A stretch of 64,000 bases of DNA from Ricordea florida (Eukaryota; Cnidaria; Anthozoa; Corallimorpharia; Ricordeidae): positions 28,338,218 through 28,402,217 of the forward strand of contig OX453275.1 of assembly GCA_949710005.1 (NCBI GenBank). The letters run 5' to 3'. Below are positions 12,301 to 23,200 of the stretch, one piece after another. The notes under the pieces were generated by a model, which saw only the letters and a program-made list of their open reading frames with translations, was not told the DNA's origin and searched no databases. Numbering within the stretch: position 1 is the stretch's first letter; every line of letters starts with the position of its first letter. The translations under genes and the position numbers were made by a program.

Positions 12301-13265
12301 TCTATTTTACAAGACGCCCAAATGAAGAAGACTTGATTATATGCAATAAATCAATGTCACTTGAACTGGATAAATTCAAGGACCATCGATATCTTTCAAT
12401 TCCATTTGGAGTAAAACAAATAACAATAATAAGCATAATTTACCTCGGTAAGATTTCCGCACAGGTCCCTACTTCATTATGCATGCTGTAGATATGCTAT
12501 TTCGTTCCTCCAAAATATGTAAAGTTTGCGCGTACAAATGCCCAAGACAATACAGCTACAGCATGCATAATGAAGTAGGGACCTGTGCGGAAATCATTCC
12601 TTTACCTCTTACATTGTATATTTTCTACAAACAATACTCAAACGCACATTATAAAAAATTACAGTTAAAAACATGCATCGAAATCATGCGACACTGTTTG
12701 TATAGCCCTAGTATAGTATACATTGTATGTATGCTGTAGGACGGCTCATACAACAATCCACGCAACAAGCATTCATCAATTATCACCATTACTGTTCAGT
12801 GGGATTGTAATCAGTGGCAGGCTATTCTAACGTTAGGCGAGTATAAACGTAGACACAGCGTTCGCCATTTTGCGCACTTCATGATTCAAACTGTTCATGC
12901 GAGACTAACACGACATCGACGCCATCAAACAGGTGGCCTTGAGTGCAACATGTTTAAAAATCATGCTTCAATACCTGAAAAATAGATTTTCAAGGACGAT
13001 CTGTTCCATGAGGCAGAGTACAAATGCCACAGTTAAAGCGCGCGATGCGATGGGTTTCATTTTTATTCATTTGCGATGTCGCTTCATGAGCACGAAAAAA
13101 AGATTACTCACTTTCTCCATGGGAGATCCATCTGTCGATTGTAATCTGCTCCTCTATGTCCTCCTATGGCATGCAAAATGCAAAGAGTTTAAGTGATCGC
13201 AAAAGCATGGTCGATAAACAGCAAGAAATACAGAGCATACCTTTCCGTCTTCCGGGTGCCGCCAT
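9395..13265 (-). CDS. Small four-exon gene, 102-residue protein with C-terminal polyglutamine; possibly MCRIP/FAM195-like
   Basis: The exons are 13265-13241 (ATG), 13163-13112, 11977-11847 and 9495-9395 (TAG). Every junction is GT-AG and the phases join cleanly (25+52+131+101 = 309 bases). The protein begins MAAPGRRKGGHRGADYNRQ and has a Pro/Ser/Gly-rich stretch with VINGSPHSARRRE. It then reads QDHERYVNFLTREFQPCDLD, a short leucine/histidine helix, and about 12 glutamines before the stop. The order NG..RR, HE.xVxF, and FxPxDLD resembles MCRIP (FAM195) co-repressor-interacting proteins, in which PxDLS binds CtBP. The segment normally lying between the last two motifs is absent, so a missed exon in the 2.35-kb last intron is possible. 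The exon model is fairly secure and the family is tentative. The start codon lies in AAAATGGCGGC, a YY1-like context. Confidence 0.5.
9415..9447 (-). repeat. CAA/CAG repeat coding polyglutamine
   Basis: Interrupted CAG/CAA codons on the minus strand encode the glutamine run at the C-terminus of the small gene. Length variation between individuals would be expected. Confidence 0.7.
10960..11105 (+). repeat. Dispersed repeat shared with 53220-53375
   Basis: Both loci share AGCAAACAGATGATG at the start and a block reading GAAACTCA(C/T)TAAGGA-AATTACTACCT about 100 bases later. A small inverted repeat at 10901-10960 (TACAATGCATTGATAT and its complement) sits immediately upstream of this copy. Confidence 0.6.
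11171..11311. mobile_element. Fold-back MITE, arms about 65 bp
   Basis: The 141-bp unit is almost a complete palindrome. It begins CACTTAATGTATGG, ends with the complement, and has a GAC/GTC-containing centre near 11240. Internal CTCGAG and CCCGAGGG blocks repeat on both arms. It lies in the last intron of the minus-strand gene. Confidence 0.75.
12453..12594. repeat. Perfect 38-bp inverted repeat with 66-bp loop
   Basis: The arms 12453-12490 and 12557-12594 are exact reverse complements. The arms end on TACAGCATGCATAATGAAG-type sequence. This is probably a young MITE, in intron 2 of the minus-strand gene. Confidence 0.8.
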
Positions 13266-13509
13266 TTTGTTTTGAACCTGACAATTGTATCTTGCAGGCT
13301 TGGCAGCACAGGGAATGCCAGCCTCACGCGAGTCACAGGTCTCCCATGGCCGTAGACCCGGTACAATCCAAATAGCAACCACTGTCTGTCTCACAGTTTG
13401 CAAAGTTGCATATTGGTTGATAATCCTTTACATTTATCGCCACAGCATTTCAACCAAAACTTAAGTAAGTTCAGAAATTTTAACTGATTTGGATCTAATG
13501 AACATTGTC

Positions 13510-13852
13510 TTGTGATAAATTTATAAAGATGGTTAATTTTAAGCTCGGTAATGAAATGTGAAGGTGAATTAATCAACATGACACGAGCATGGGACAAAGG
13601 AAAAATTCTGAGTCCCCGACAGGAATCGAACCCATGACCTCCCGAACACCGGGCGGGCGCTCTATCCACTGAGCTACGAGAACTCATGGAGAACAAGGTC
13701 ATTTAACTGAGTTCATATATGGCAGGTGTCCTGCATACTGCTAGGATCAACGCTATCGAAGTCATCGTGAGTTGTGATAAATTTATAAAGATGGTTAATT
13801 TTAAGCTCGGTAATGAAATGTGAAGGTGAATTAATCAACATGACACGAGCAT
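13510..13852 (-). mobile_element. tRNA-derived SINE, two overlapping partial copies
   Basis: The minus strand from about 13682 to 13608 has a tRNA-like A box (GTAGCTCAGTGGATAGAGCG) and B box (GGGTTCGATTCC). An 81-base block of SINE body occurs identically at 13510-13590 and 13772-13852, that is, both downstream and upstream of the same tRNA head. This suggests two head-to-tail copies, the outer one 5'-truncated. Confidence 0.7.
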
Positions 13853-13873
13853 TCATTAAAAAAAGAAGGGACC

Positions 13874-13983
13874 TTAACCCTTTAAGTACAATAGTGTCTT
13901 TACAGATTTTACTCTGGCTAACGCCAGACGATTTTACTCGTTCCAGGGAGACCCTTCGGGGTCCTCGGGGCTTAAAGGGTTAA
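13874..13983. mobile_element. piggyBac-like MITE, copy 1 (TTAA target)
   Basis: TTAACCCTTT at the left and AAAGGGTTAA at the right bound 110 bases, with TCTGGC/GCCAGA near the centre. TTAA duplication plus CCCT-type termini is typical of piggyBac derivatives. Other copies are at 33137-33227 and 55631-55731. Confidence 0.65.
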
Positions 13984-14258
13984 AGTGTTGTCAAGAGAAG
14001 CCATCTTCAGATCTGTTCATCTGGCCCTCGATGCCTCGCTTTCATGTCACTATTTCCATATCATCTCTGGTGGCCGCCACTTTGTAATTAGGGGTATACC
14101 ATGCACCCAGTCAATAATGATTTCATTGCATTTGATAAACATTTTGATTGTTGACAGTAACCCGTGACCATATGCTTTAGTCAGCTTTCTTCTCATGGTT
14201 GGAGAACCTGCGTCGAACGAGACGAATCAGCTGTGCGACTTTAGACAGGAGAAAATCA

Positions 14259-14950
14259 CCAGACATAACTAATCGATGATCAATGACATCAATGGGTGAT
14301 CAATGAAAAATTGATGGGTAATCAGTTGATCACTCATTGATTATTGGCGATGATCAATGAGTAATCGATGAATAATCGAAGCGCAAGAAGCACCCTTCTC
14401 CCACTCTAAGGTATTATGGTTCATTCCAATATCATTGTATCAGCTAGGTTTAGTGAGCCTAATATTTGATCGATTTAGTTAAAATTCATTAAACAGAATT
14501 CATTAATTTCACCCAAAAACAAAAGTGAAACCAAAAACAAAGTCATTATTTGCAAGATGATGTAATCTCTTAACATGCGGTTCGCTCCAAGGAGTTTGGG
14601 AAGTTATGTACAGGTCAAACGCTTGATCAACTCACAAAAAACAACGAGCGAAATGTTAGCAACCTTTTGAGATCCTGAAAGAAGGTTTCATATAAAACCA
14701 GGATCAGAAACCCGGCTATTGGCCGTGTTTTTTTAATTAAAATTAATCTGTGCTCGCAGTGTCGGTCAAAAATGAATAAATAAAGTATCAAAAGTAAAAG
14801 TATCTTCCTCTGCTGTTAAGTAAAAATAAAGTTAGTGTTGATCAATGACATTGTAAGTCAACTTATATTTATATTTATATTATCATTAGTTCTCTATTAA
14901 AAATATTAATATGAATTGTCATTATTAATTGTCAATTATTAATATTACTG

Positions 14951-14986
<36 letters not shown>

Positions 14987-14990
14987 ACAC

Positions 14991-15022
<32 letters not shown>

Positions 15023-15385
15023 GAGACGTGAAGTGCTTATCAGATCTTATCACAAATGCAGATGATTCTTAACTGTGCAATTTCACTTTACGCAACTCTT
15101 TATTTAATAACAAAACAACTGAACCAACCAGTTTGAAAACAAAACTAACAAGTACGCTGACAAGTATTGAATGAAATCAATAACTAATCAATACAATAAA
15201 TGACTAATCGATGCAATCGATGACCAATCGATAACCAAAAATTTTGTGGCCCATCGATTAGTCATCGATTACTCATTGATCATCGGCAATAGTCAATGAC
15301 TAATCAACTGATCACCTATTGGTTACCTATTGATCACTCATTGATTTAATTGATGTCATAGATGTCATCGATTAGTTATGTCTGG
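14259..15385. mobile_element. Non-autonomous DNA transposon rich in ATCGAT/ATCAATGA, element 1
   Basis: The left end begins CCAGACATAACTAATCGATG and the right end is its complement. Inverted arms extend about 125-150 bp (14259-14385 and 15235-15385) and consist of degenerate TGATCAATGA/ATCGATGA words. The 0.85-kb interior shows no coding sequence. The repeated short words inside the TIRs may be transposase-binding sites. Confidence 0.75.
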
Positions 15386-16278
15386 CAATCAAATATTGAT
15401 AGTCTCCTGGTTTAGAGGAAAATGGGGCATATCAGCAGTCCAACGGTAAATGGGGTCCTGGGTATAAAAACAAAAAACAGTCAAAAATACGATCAGGAGA
15501 CCCGTGAAATAGAACGCAGCCCGAACTAAGACTGACCGTTTTCATCCGGTATTTGTTATCATTTTGTGAAAGAACGAAATTCAGTTCTGTTTAATACTGT
15601 AGTTCCTTAAACGTAGATGTTGTTACTCGTTGGTCATTAGGTTGCTGAGGATTTTTCAGTTTCTTTTAGAGTCAAAGCGCCGCCGGGTGCACTCTATACA
15701 ATATCGATCAAATCACTCAACTTGATCACGCGCGATTATAGCTCCATCGTGGCGGCAGCCTTAAACAATGTCTATCAAATACATACTTGCGGTTAAGCCA
15801 GGTTTCAGATTTTGTAATCTGAAGTCAGTGGGTCCTGTTCAGGGATGTGTGAAAGTTGGTTACGGATTTTGTTATTTGTATTTTATTGCAAAATCCGAAA
15901 TCCGTATTTCAAAATCTAAATCCAGATTTCCCAAACGAAAGCACCCTACAGGGAGGGCGGAGCGTACTGTAAACTGGAGGGGCTTGAAAACGAGCGCCGA
16001 AGGCGCGAGTTTGTAGGGGGGTCTGGGAGCATCCTCCCCCAGAACATTTTGAAATCTAGAGGCTCGGAAATGGCATTTTCAACGTTCTCCATGAGATATT
16101 TTACAATAACTGAGCGAATTCTCGCGTGCTGATTGGCTAATTTTTATCATCAATAAGAGTACAGACACATAAAATTTTAATTTATGCAAGGTATTTCGCG
16201 TGATAAGTGAGCTGTCAAACAGTCAGATTTTTACCCAATCAAATTGTATTACGTGTTGTCATAAGCCAATGAGAAGGC
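15386..16278. other. Non-coding stretch with a dispersed-repeat piece
   Basis: No gene is recognised. Around 15960-16080 lies a GC-richer block (GGCGCGAGTTTGTAGG followed by TCCTCCCCCAGAACATTTTG) that looks like a piece of a dispersed element. The reading frame 15768-16016 lacks protein-like composition. Confidence 0.4.
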
Positions 16279-16590
16279 GAGAAAAGTTATTGCGAATAGT
16301 TGCGCCTTGATTGCGTCAATTAAAATAAAATTGAGCATTTTTCGAGTTTACTTGCTGTTTACTTGCGTTTTCTTTTCATTTAAGTCTTCATTTGACCTTT
16401 TTCGCGTTTTGTTATTGTAAAAAACAAGTTTGTTGAGAAAAGTTATTGCGAATAGTTGCGCCTTGATTGCGTCAATTAAAATAAAATTGAGCATTTTTCG
16501 AGTTTACTTGCTGTTTACTTGCGTTTTCTTTTCATTTAAGTCTTCATTTGACCTTTTTCGCGTTTTGTTATCGTAAAAAACAAGTTTGTT
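16279..16590. repeat. Two-copy tandem duplication, period 156 bp
   Basis: 16279-16434 and 16435-16590 are nearly identical; the only difference I see is GTTATTGTAA versus GTTATCGTAA. The near-identity implies a very recent duplication. A perfect hairpin (GTAGATCCACTCGCC...GTGGATCTAC) lies just after the second copy at about 16591-16625. Confidence 0.85.
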
Positions 16591-16839
16591 GTAGATCCAC
16601 TCGCCTATCGGCTCGTGGATCTACAACACTTTGACAATGTTATGACGCAATTTATCATCAATAAGAGGACAGATGAGACGCATAAAAAACTGACGTCAAT
16701 TTGTTAATTTCTAAAAAAGACAATCTGGATAAGTGTAAAATGTCATCGTCGCAAAAACTGTGTGTGTGGGGGGGGGGGGGGCGCTAAACCCCCCAGCCCC
16801 CCCGGCTCCGCCGTCCCTGCCGTAAGATGCTTTATGCCC

Positions 16840-17645
16840 GGCCTAACCAATCGATGAAACCAATAATCGATGATAATCGATATCAATCGATAACAATCGA
16901 TGCCAATTAATCGATTGATATTGGAAATCGATGACCAATCGATAACGGAAAATTTTGTGACTTTTAATTTCATCGATTTTCATCGATTATCATCGATTAT
17001 CAACGCATACCATCGATTTTCATCGATCGTTTTTTATTTGGTTTGATTCAATATTGGTGTTATTACATCAACTCAGTGGCTCTTAAAAGCGATCAATACC
17101 TCATTTATTCAATTCCGTGATATACTATTATGTCTGTTATGCAGCAAAAACAACGTTATTAAGAAAAGGGGCAAATTTTCTACGCTGATTTGTAACTTTA
17201 AACGCGTATACACGCTCTCCCCGTTTTTTCTTAGCCACAAACTCCTCACCGACTTCAACGGTGAAGTCGCAGGCATGGTAGCCTTTGACCAAGCACTTAA
17301 CAACAAGTGTCACGTCTTTTGGTTTATCCGCTTCTTCAGACATTGTGCTAATTCACGCGCAATCAGTCGTTTTAGGATTGCGAAAATCTATTTCCGGATA
17401 TCCTGGAGACTTGTCATGGGGATACCCATGTATGCCGCGTGATATCGATACAATCGATGAAAATCGATGACAATCAATGACAATCGATAGCAATCGATGA
17501 CAATCGATGCCAATTAAGGAAATTTTATTTGTGACTATCGATTGGTCATCGATTGGCCGATGCCAATCGATATCAATTAACTAACCATCATCGATTGATA
17601 TCGATTGATTGATTGATTGATTTCCGATCATCGATTAGTCAGGCC
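16840..17645. mobile_element. Non-autonomous DNA transposon rich in ATCGAT, element 2
   Basis: The left end is GGCCTAACCAATCGATGA and the right end is the complement of GGCCTGACTAATCGATGA. Both arms carry dozens of ATCGAT words. The inner sequence AAAATTTTGTG(A/G) matches element 1 (14259-15385), so the two appear to be one family. Element 2 carries a 68-codon reading frame on the minus strand. Confidence 0.7.
17137..17343 (-). CDS. 68-residue reading frame inside ATCGAT element 2; unrecognised
   Basis: ATG at 17343 opens a frame ending at 17137 with a stop. The product is acidic at the start (MSEEADKPKD), then beta-like (VTLVVKCLVKGYHACDFTVE), and rich in Lys/Arg in the middle (FVAKKKRGERVYAFKV). 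The composition is more protein-like than the surrounding fortuitous frames, and the interior of the element lacks the ATCGAT words seen in its arms. It might be a captured exon or a small element-encoded protein. I do not recognise a family, and the stretch could be non-coding. Confidence 0.3.
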   Translation of the reverse strand: MSEEADKPKDVTLVVKCLVKGYHACDFTVEVGEEFVAKKKRGERVYAFKVTNQRRKFAPFLNNVVFAA

Positions 17646-17994
17646 AGGTTTATGGAAACCAATACAGCCTAGGGCCCGATGGCGACGCAATTAAATCTGC
17701 GATTACTGCTAGTATTAATACAATTCTACCAATGATGCAAGCGAGGAGAGTTACGTAGATCGAGGCATAAATTTGTTTTAACGTTATTACTTTATTTCTA
17801 ACGTTATTTCATTCTAAAAAATAAATCGAGCCAAAAATATCTCAGCAGTCTTCCATGATTTTAAAGGAGTCTCAAAGCTAGTTGTGCAGTACATACATGC
17901 ATGTACGATCTTCTACTCGATCATCGTTTATCAGACTTTATATAAAATATACAGGAACATTGCAAACAAAGGCAAAAAAGGAAACGATCACTAA

Positions 17995-18279
17995 GGGACA
18001 GACCATTAGAAAAGTGATGGGGGCGGAGGTGGGGAAAAAACAAAAAAAAATTAATGCAAGGGAAAATGCCAAGAAAAAAAAATCATGCAAAGAAGAAGGT
18101 AAAAAAAAATCATGCAGAAGGAAGGTCCAATTGTGACTTTTTCACACGTAGTAAAAAAAAATTCATGCAGAGGGGTTCACCTGAAAAAAAATTCCTGCAC
18201 AAGCAGTGAGCGAAAAAAAAAATCATGCAAGCTGAAAATTCCCCACCCCCCCCCCATCACTTTTCTAATGGTCCGTCCC
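17995..18279. mobile_element. Harbinger-type MITE with internal A-tract repeats
   Basis: The 285-bp unit has TIRs of about 40 bp starting GGGAC and containing CCATTAGAAAAGTGATGGGG. It is flanked by TAA on both sides (17992-17994 and 18280-18282), a 3-bp target duplication typical of PIF/Harbinger. The interior holds five or six copies of an A8-10 tract followed by TCATGCA or TTCCTGCA at irregular spacing. Frames crossing it are lysine-rich artefacts. Confidence 0.75.
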
Positions 18280-18282
18280 TAA

Positions 18283-19117
18283 CTTGCTTGCAATTTTGTG
18301 CCACAATTGAGGCAATAGTTCGGGGGTGGAATACTGGCCCTGATTTTCGCCACAGGAGCTGCAAAATTTCGCCGTCATCAAGTGTGGCGGGAACTAATAG
18401 CTATCAGAGAGAAGCCTGGGTGCTACGTACCAGTTTCTTATTTTTTTTTCTCATTTCTACGGAGAAGGCTGATTTCTAGAAGGAAGCTGATCCCTAAGGA
18501 GGAGGATGATTTTTACGGAGAAAGGCAATTTCTATGCAACAGGCTTACCCTTGTATATGGAAAGTAAAAACAATTTCACAGAGAAAGCAAGTTTTTATTC
18601 AGGGAGGTGTTTGTTTTACAGGGTACAGCAGTGGCACTAGTGGACCACCGTAAATAGTCCGATTATAAACCTTACTTTTCATTCATAATATTTCTCCGTT
18701 AGTAATGATTGGCCAAAATGCCCTGGCCCTGTGTTGCAGGTATTTGTAATGTGTTGTAATGTATGTACTTCAGTAAAATAATGTACATTTTAGTAATCTT
18801 ATTATTGTATGTTATTTAATTTTGCAATATCAATAAAAAAATAATAACAAAGCAAAAAAGAACCACCGAACAAGTTAGGTCAATAAGGGATTTATTGTAT
18901 GGCTATTTTGCGTTGTTTTGCGGGACGAAGAGGGAAATCCCGAGCGGACAAGATAGACCCATCTTACCCGCTCGGATAGCCAATCAGAACACAGGATTCA
19001 TCTCATTTTGCCCGCTCGCACAACCAGCCGTATAAACAAACCTCCTCTAATGTATTGTCTCATACCACGGAACTGGTGTTCTCGACTACGGAAAGGACCT
19101 CTGGGATATCAAAGTAG
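18283..19117. other. Intergenic region upstream of the DnaJ-GW182 gene
   Basis: There is no coding sequence. A dispersed repeat at 18895-19025 (GGGAAATCCCGAGCGG-A-CAAG then GCCAATCAGAAC) recurs in reverse orientation at 52768-52902. Confidence 0.5.
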
Positions 19118-19129
19118 CACGTGACGTCA
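19118..19129. promoter_or_regulatory. Overlapping E-box and CRE/ATF site
   Basis: CACGTG (19118-19123) overlaps TGACGTCA (19122-19129), 104 bases before the start codon of the DnaJ-GW182 gene. CACGTG is the MYC/USF/TFEB core and TGACGTCA the full CREB/ATF palindrome. A YY1-like CGCCATGTTGG follows at 19141. These suggest a TATA-less housekeeping promoter; occupancy is unknown. Confidence 0.55.
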
Positions 19130-19232
19130 TCGGAAGAGTTCGCCATGTTGGATTTATAAAGCGTTTAATAGACTTGTAGACATCTTCGGAGCTGATGTAG
19201 GTTTTGCGGATACATGACGGTAAAGGAAGACA

Positions 19233-20252
19233 ATGCCAAAAGCAGAAAAAGGAGAATTCTTTAAGATATTGGGAGTAGACAACTGCTCAACTGAAAGTAC
19301 GTTATCACTCGGATTTTACTCTTTATGGTACTTTTGCCTTCTGATTTCTGACGCGGGACTATGTGGGAGGTTTGACGGTCCATGGACTTCCGATTTGAAA
19401 TGGACGAGTTTAAGAAGAAGGGAAATCCGTAAAGAAGTCGTAGATTTGGAGGGGCCGTTCTCCAGTAAATCTCTATCGGGTGAAGTATGTAATTATTGAA
19501 ACGAAGCCTGGTTTTTACTGAGATTCATTTGTCGCTTTTCAGATGAAATTAAACGGGCTTACAAGAAACTTGCTTTACAGTTTCACCCGGACAAGGTACC
19601 GGTATGACTTAACTCATTCTGTTATCGTCATGCGATTTCACACTTGCATTTCGTTGTGTGCTGTGCAGAAGATGTGTGTGAGCTTTAACTGTTTGCTTTT
19701 GGTTTTTTTTTTCGCCCTATTCTGATCCAAATTTGTGTGTTGTGTGTTTCAAATAAACATCACCGACTTTCTTATCACTACTATCACTTCACAGAACCAG
19801 AATGACTTTTCGGGAAGAAAACAGTTCGAAGAAGTCAGTAAAGCGTTCGAATCTCTGACTCTAGGTAACAATTATCCTGTTGTTTGAATTCAGTGGTTAA
19901 CAAGCTGTGTTGAATGTTTCAGTGAGTCGATTCCTTGATGCGATGCAATTATATATTGTACGTCTAGAAATCGAATTCTCGTACCTAGAGTCTGTTTGCT
20001 TTTTGTTTTTCCTAAATAATTTTCTGTTTTCCATTCCTTAGATTACGGGGATGATTCGTATAGGCAAGACTACGACCAGGTATCAGAATTCTTATGCGGT
20101 GTGGGAAATTTAAAGTCAGAAATATGGCTGGCAAATTTTAAAGTACCCTTGTTGAAATTGTACACCGTTTCCAGTTGATATTTCACCTTGGAACTTATGT
20201 TTCCTCTAGGTCTTTTTTGACTTCTTACGAGATATCTTTGGCTGGAAAGAAG
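19233..20252 (+). other. Exons 1-5: DnaJ (J) domain
   Basis: The exons are 19233-19296, 19543-19595, 19795-19864, 20042-20079 and 20210-20252. Together they read EFFKILGV, the helix II segment EIKRAYKKLALQFHPDK, NQNDFSGRKQFEEVSKAFES, and a tail ending FFDFLRDIFGWKE. The HPD tripeptide that stimulates Hsp70 ATPase is intact, as is the KAFESL helix III segment. No zinc-finger or glycine/phenylalanine region follows, so it is a class C J protein by layout. Confidence 0.9.
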
Positions 20253-23200
20253 GTACAGTGTAAATCTGAGGGCACTTAAAGCTTTCAGGCCCAAATATTT
20301 TATCATATAGATTAGTTATCACTGTTTAATGACATATTTTGCTGGGTTGTATATATAGTTAATTAGAACAAAGATGTACCTACTGTAGAGTGTTTATGGT
20401 GACACGTAAACACAGCATTTTGTCTCCAAACTATGAAGCCCTTTTTGTTAGCTATTTAATACTAGGAATGAGTTGTTTTACCTCGAGTTTAAAAAAAAAA
20501 ACAATTACCGTTTAATACTCGCAGTTATTGGTGTCAAAAACTATTGTAGACACAGATCCTTATCTTGATTTTGCGAGATGCAATTGTGTCGGAATAGTTT
20601 TCAGTTCTGTCAGTTTTTTTGTTGGAGTCACCATTGATTTTCTTAACTTATTACTTGATATGTCATAATGTGAAACGACAAAGCTACATAGTTTTAAATG
20701 GTTGTCAAAAAAGTGGGATTCAGTGGTTTTGATAATGGCTAAGTGATATTGTTTGTTGCTCAAACTATTCAAACATCAGTGGCCCAAAATGCCATTTGTT
20801 ATGATGTGCTTTACTTAGGGTCGTTGTAGTTCCCATTTTTCTTTTACTTTTATTGTGGTGATGTTGTCCTTTTTATCTTATATATTGTTAATAATGTCTT
20901 TACTTTTATTTATTTACTCTATATATGGCCATTCTGAAAACCACTTTTGTGAGAAGCACGCTGTTTAAAGATTATTATTATTATTATTATTATTAAAGTT
21001 TTCAAGCCATCTTCAAGGATTAAAACCCGAAAGTTGAAACTTGTGCTGTTTTGTCAAAAAAACAATAATTGTTTTCTAGTCTGCTGCACAGTAATTGTTC
21101 TAGATTGCCACAAATTATTAATGCAAATTTAGAATAAATTTCTAGTATGTTTGTATTATTGACCAAGTGCGAGGTTAGGATGACTGGGTATTGTGCAAGT
21201 TTTTTGTGTAGCTATGGGACAAGGAGTCGAGATCCATAATGTACAATGAGAAGCAAAGTCAATTTCACTCAGCTTAAGCAAGCAAACCTGGTCAATAAAG
21301 GACATTTAGACATAGCTTGATGCTATGGTGGCTTAACATAATGAATGCAGGGTAAAAGGTTTCGATTCACTGACCTGACTTTTCTAATAACATGCCAAAA
21401 AAGCATCAGGTTTTTCTTTTTCCATTATATGTTGTTAATCACAGTGCAGGACATGGTCCATGTTGCCAGGCTGCAATAGCGTAGAAAAACTTCTGTTTTA
21501 TGACATCTTTGCTTCATCAAAGCAAAGAACCTTTCATCAAAGGATATGATGGCAAAGTAAATGTAAACGGCAATTCTTGCTGGGTTTTGTTTTGCGCTCA
21601 AGCTAAAGCCTTTTGTGACAAAAAAGCCCGCATCTGCAAGTCATGAATCTCGTGCATATTTGTGCATAATCGAGACTGTTTTGGTTTGGTGACGGTCTTG
21701 AGAAGCAACTATCGAGGATTGAATTTACTGTATCAAAGATCAAGTCAAGTATTGAGATTGGTACTTGATTCTCATAAGTATTGAGGATCAAGTGTCGATT
21801 TACCTTTACACAGTACTGTACCAGCCAAGCTATACATGTAATTTTGTGACTTTTCTTAGTGGGGGTATTTTTTTAATAGATATCGCCTTGTTAGGTACTC
21901 TGACTACCCTTTTGTAACATGCCTGGTTTTTAAAGATGCTTTATAAAGTTCTCTCAGGACATTATGTGGTTCTTTACATGTAATTATTATATCTCTCAGT
22001 TAGTACGCACGCTGTGATTGGTCAATTTAGGGGGCTGTACTTCACTGTACGGCCCGCTAAAGTTTGTTTTGGTCGCCAACATGACTCCAGAGATATAATA
22101 AATATCTTATTAACCTCGTTTTCTCGGTCCGTACTGTAAAATACGGATCCTCGTTTTTTCCCGTCGATTTATGGCCCGCGCGCTTTGTGCTTGGGCCATA
22201 AATTGATGGGAAAAAACTCGGTCCGAACTCGATTAATAAGAGGTATTTATTTTATTGGACTTCTACACACTACAAGTGTTTTGTTTACTGGGGTATTGGT
22301 GTTGCTTGTGTTATCTTTTTAGGTGTGCTCTATTGTATTGTTGACCATTGATAGGTGATACTGAATGTTGTTTGAGCTGCATACCATGCTGCTCCATCTT
22401 TTAAACAAAATATATCCTAGTTATTTCAATAATTTAATAATTGTAATTATTGCATTCACTTATTACATAATTGCTACTGAGTTTGGCATTAGTGGGACAT
22501 TTTTTGGCAGTTGTTGACGATGTGATTTCATATATTTTATCTTTTCAAGATAATGAAGCTGGAAATGCAAGCAACTTTCTGATGTTTTTTTGTGGATCAA
22601 AACAACATCCCTGTTCTCCTGATCTGGACTATGATCTGAGGTAAGTGAGAAAGAATTTATGAAAGTGTGGCTTTAATATTGCATTTTGGCATTCTCTGGA
22701 GACTACATTCCCACATTTCCACCACTGTTATGTATTTAGTATTTGGTTTTAGTACCTTGTTAGATGGTTAGTATCCAGTTTTAGTTTCCATGGCGTTAGT
22801 TGGTTGATACTTGTAGGGACCTGTTTTTTGTCATTGATTTGTCTACTGGTTGTTTTTTCTGAAGATCGTCAATAAAGCTTATATCTTTCTTTATAGCTAT
22901 GGATATGCTTGTTTAACAGATTACATAGATTTGTGGTTCTATTTTATCCTTGGTTCAAGTGTTATTTCTTGCAGGTTAATCTATATCATCATGCAGAAAA
23001 ACAAAGGAAAATACAAATTGAACCAAGAATGAAAATGAACACTTTTAAACTGTTAAAGAAGCATGTTGGTAGCTTTCCTTATGTTTGTTTAACCATATTG
23101 AAGCTGTAGTGGTTTTATTTTATCATGGACTCTGATATTACGTGATGGTACAAATGCACATAATTGACCCTAAATCACATCCTATCCCATAATTCACTAA

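Noticed and set aside
13608-13682. Functional tRNA gene on the minus strand
   Set aside because: A and B boxes are present but the flanks are SINE body, repeated identically at 13772-13852.
17882-18136. Lysine-rich 84-codon frame
   Set aside because: It is a translation of the A-tract modules of a Harbinger-type MITE.
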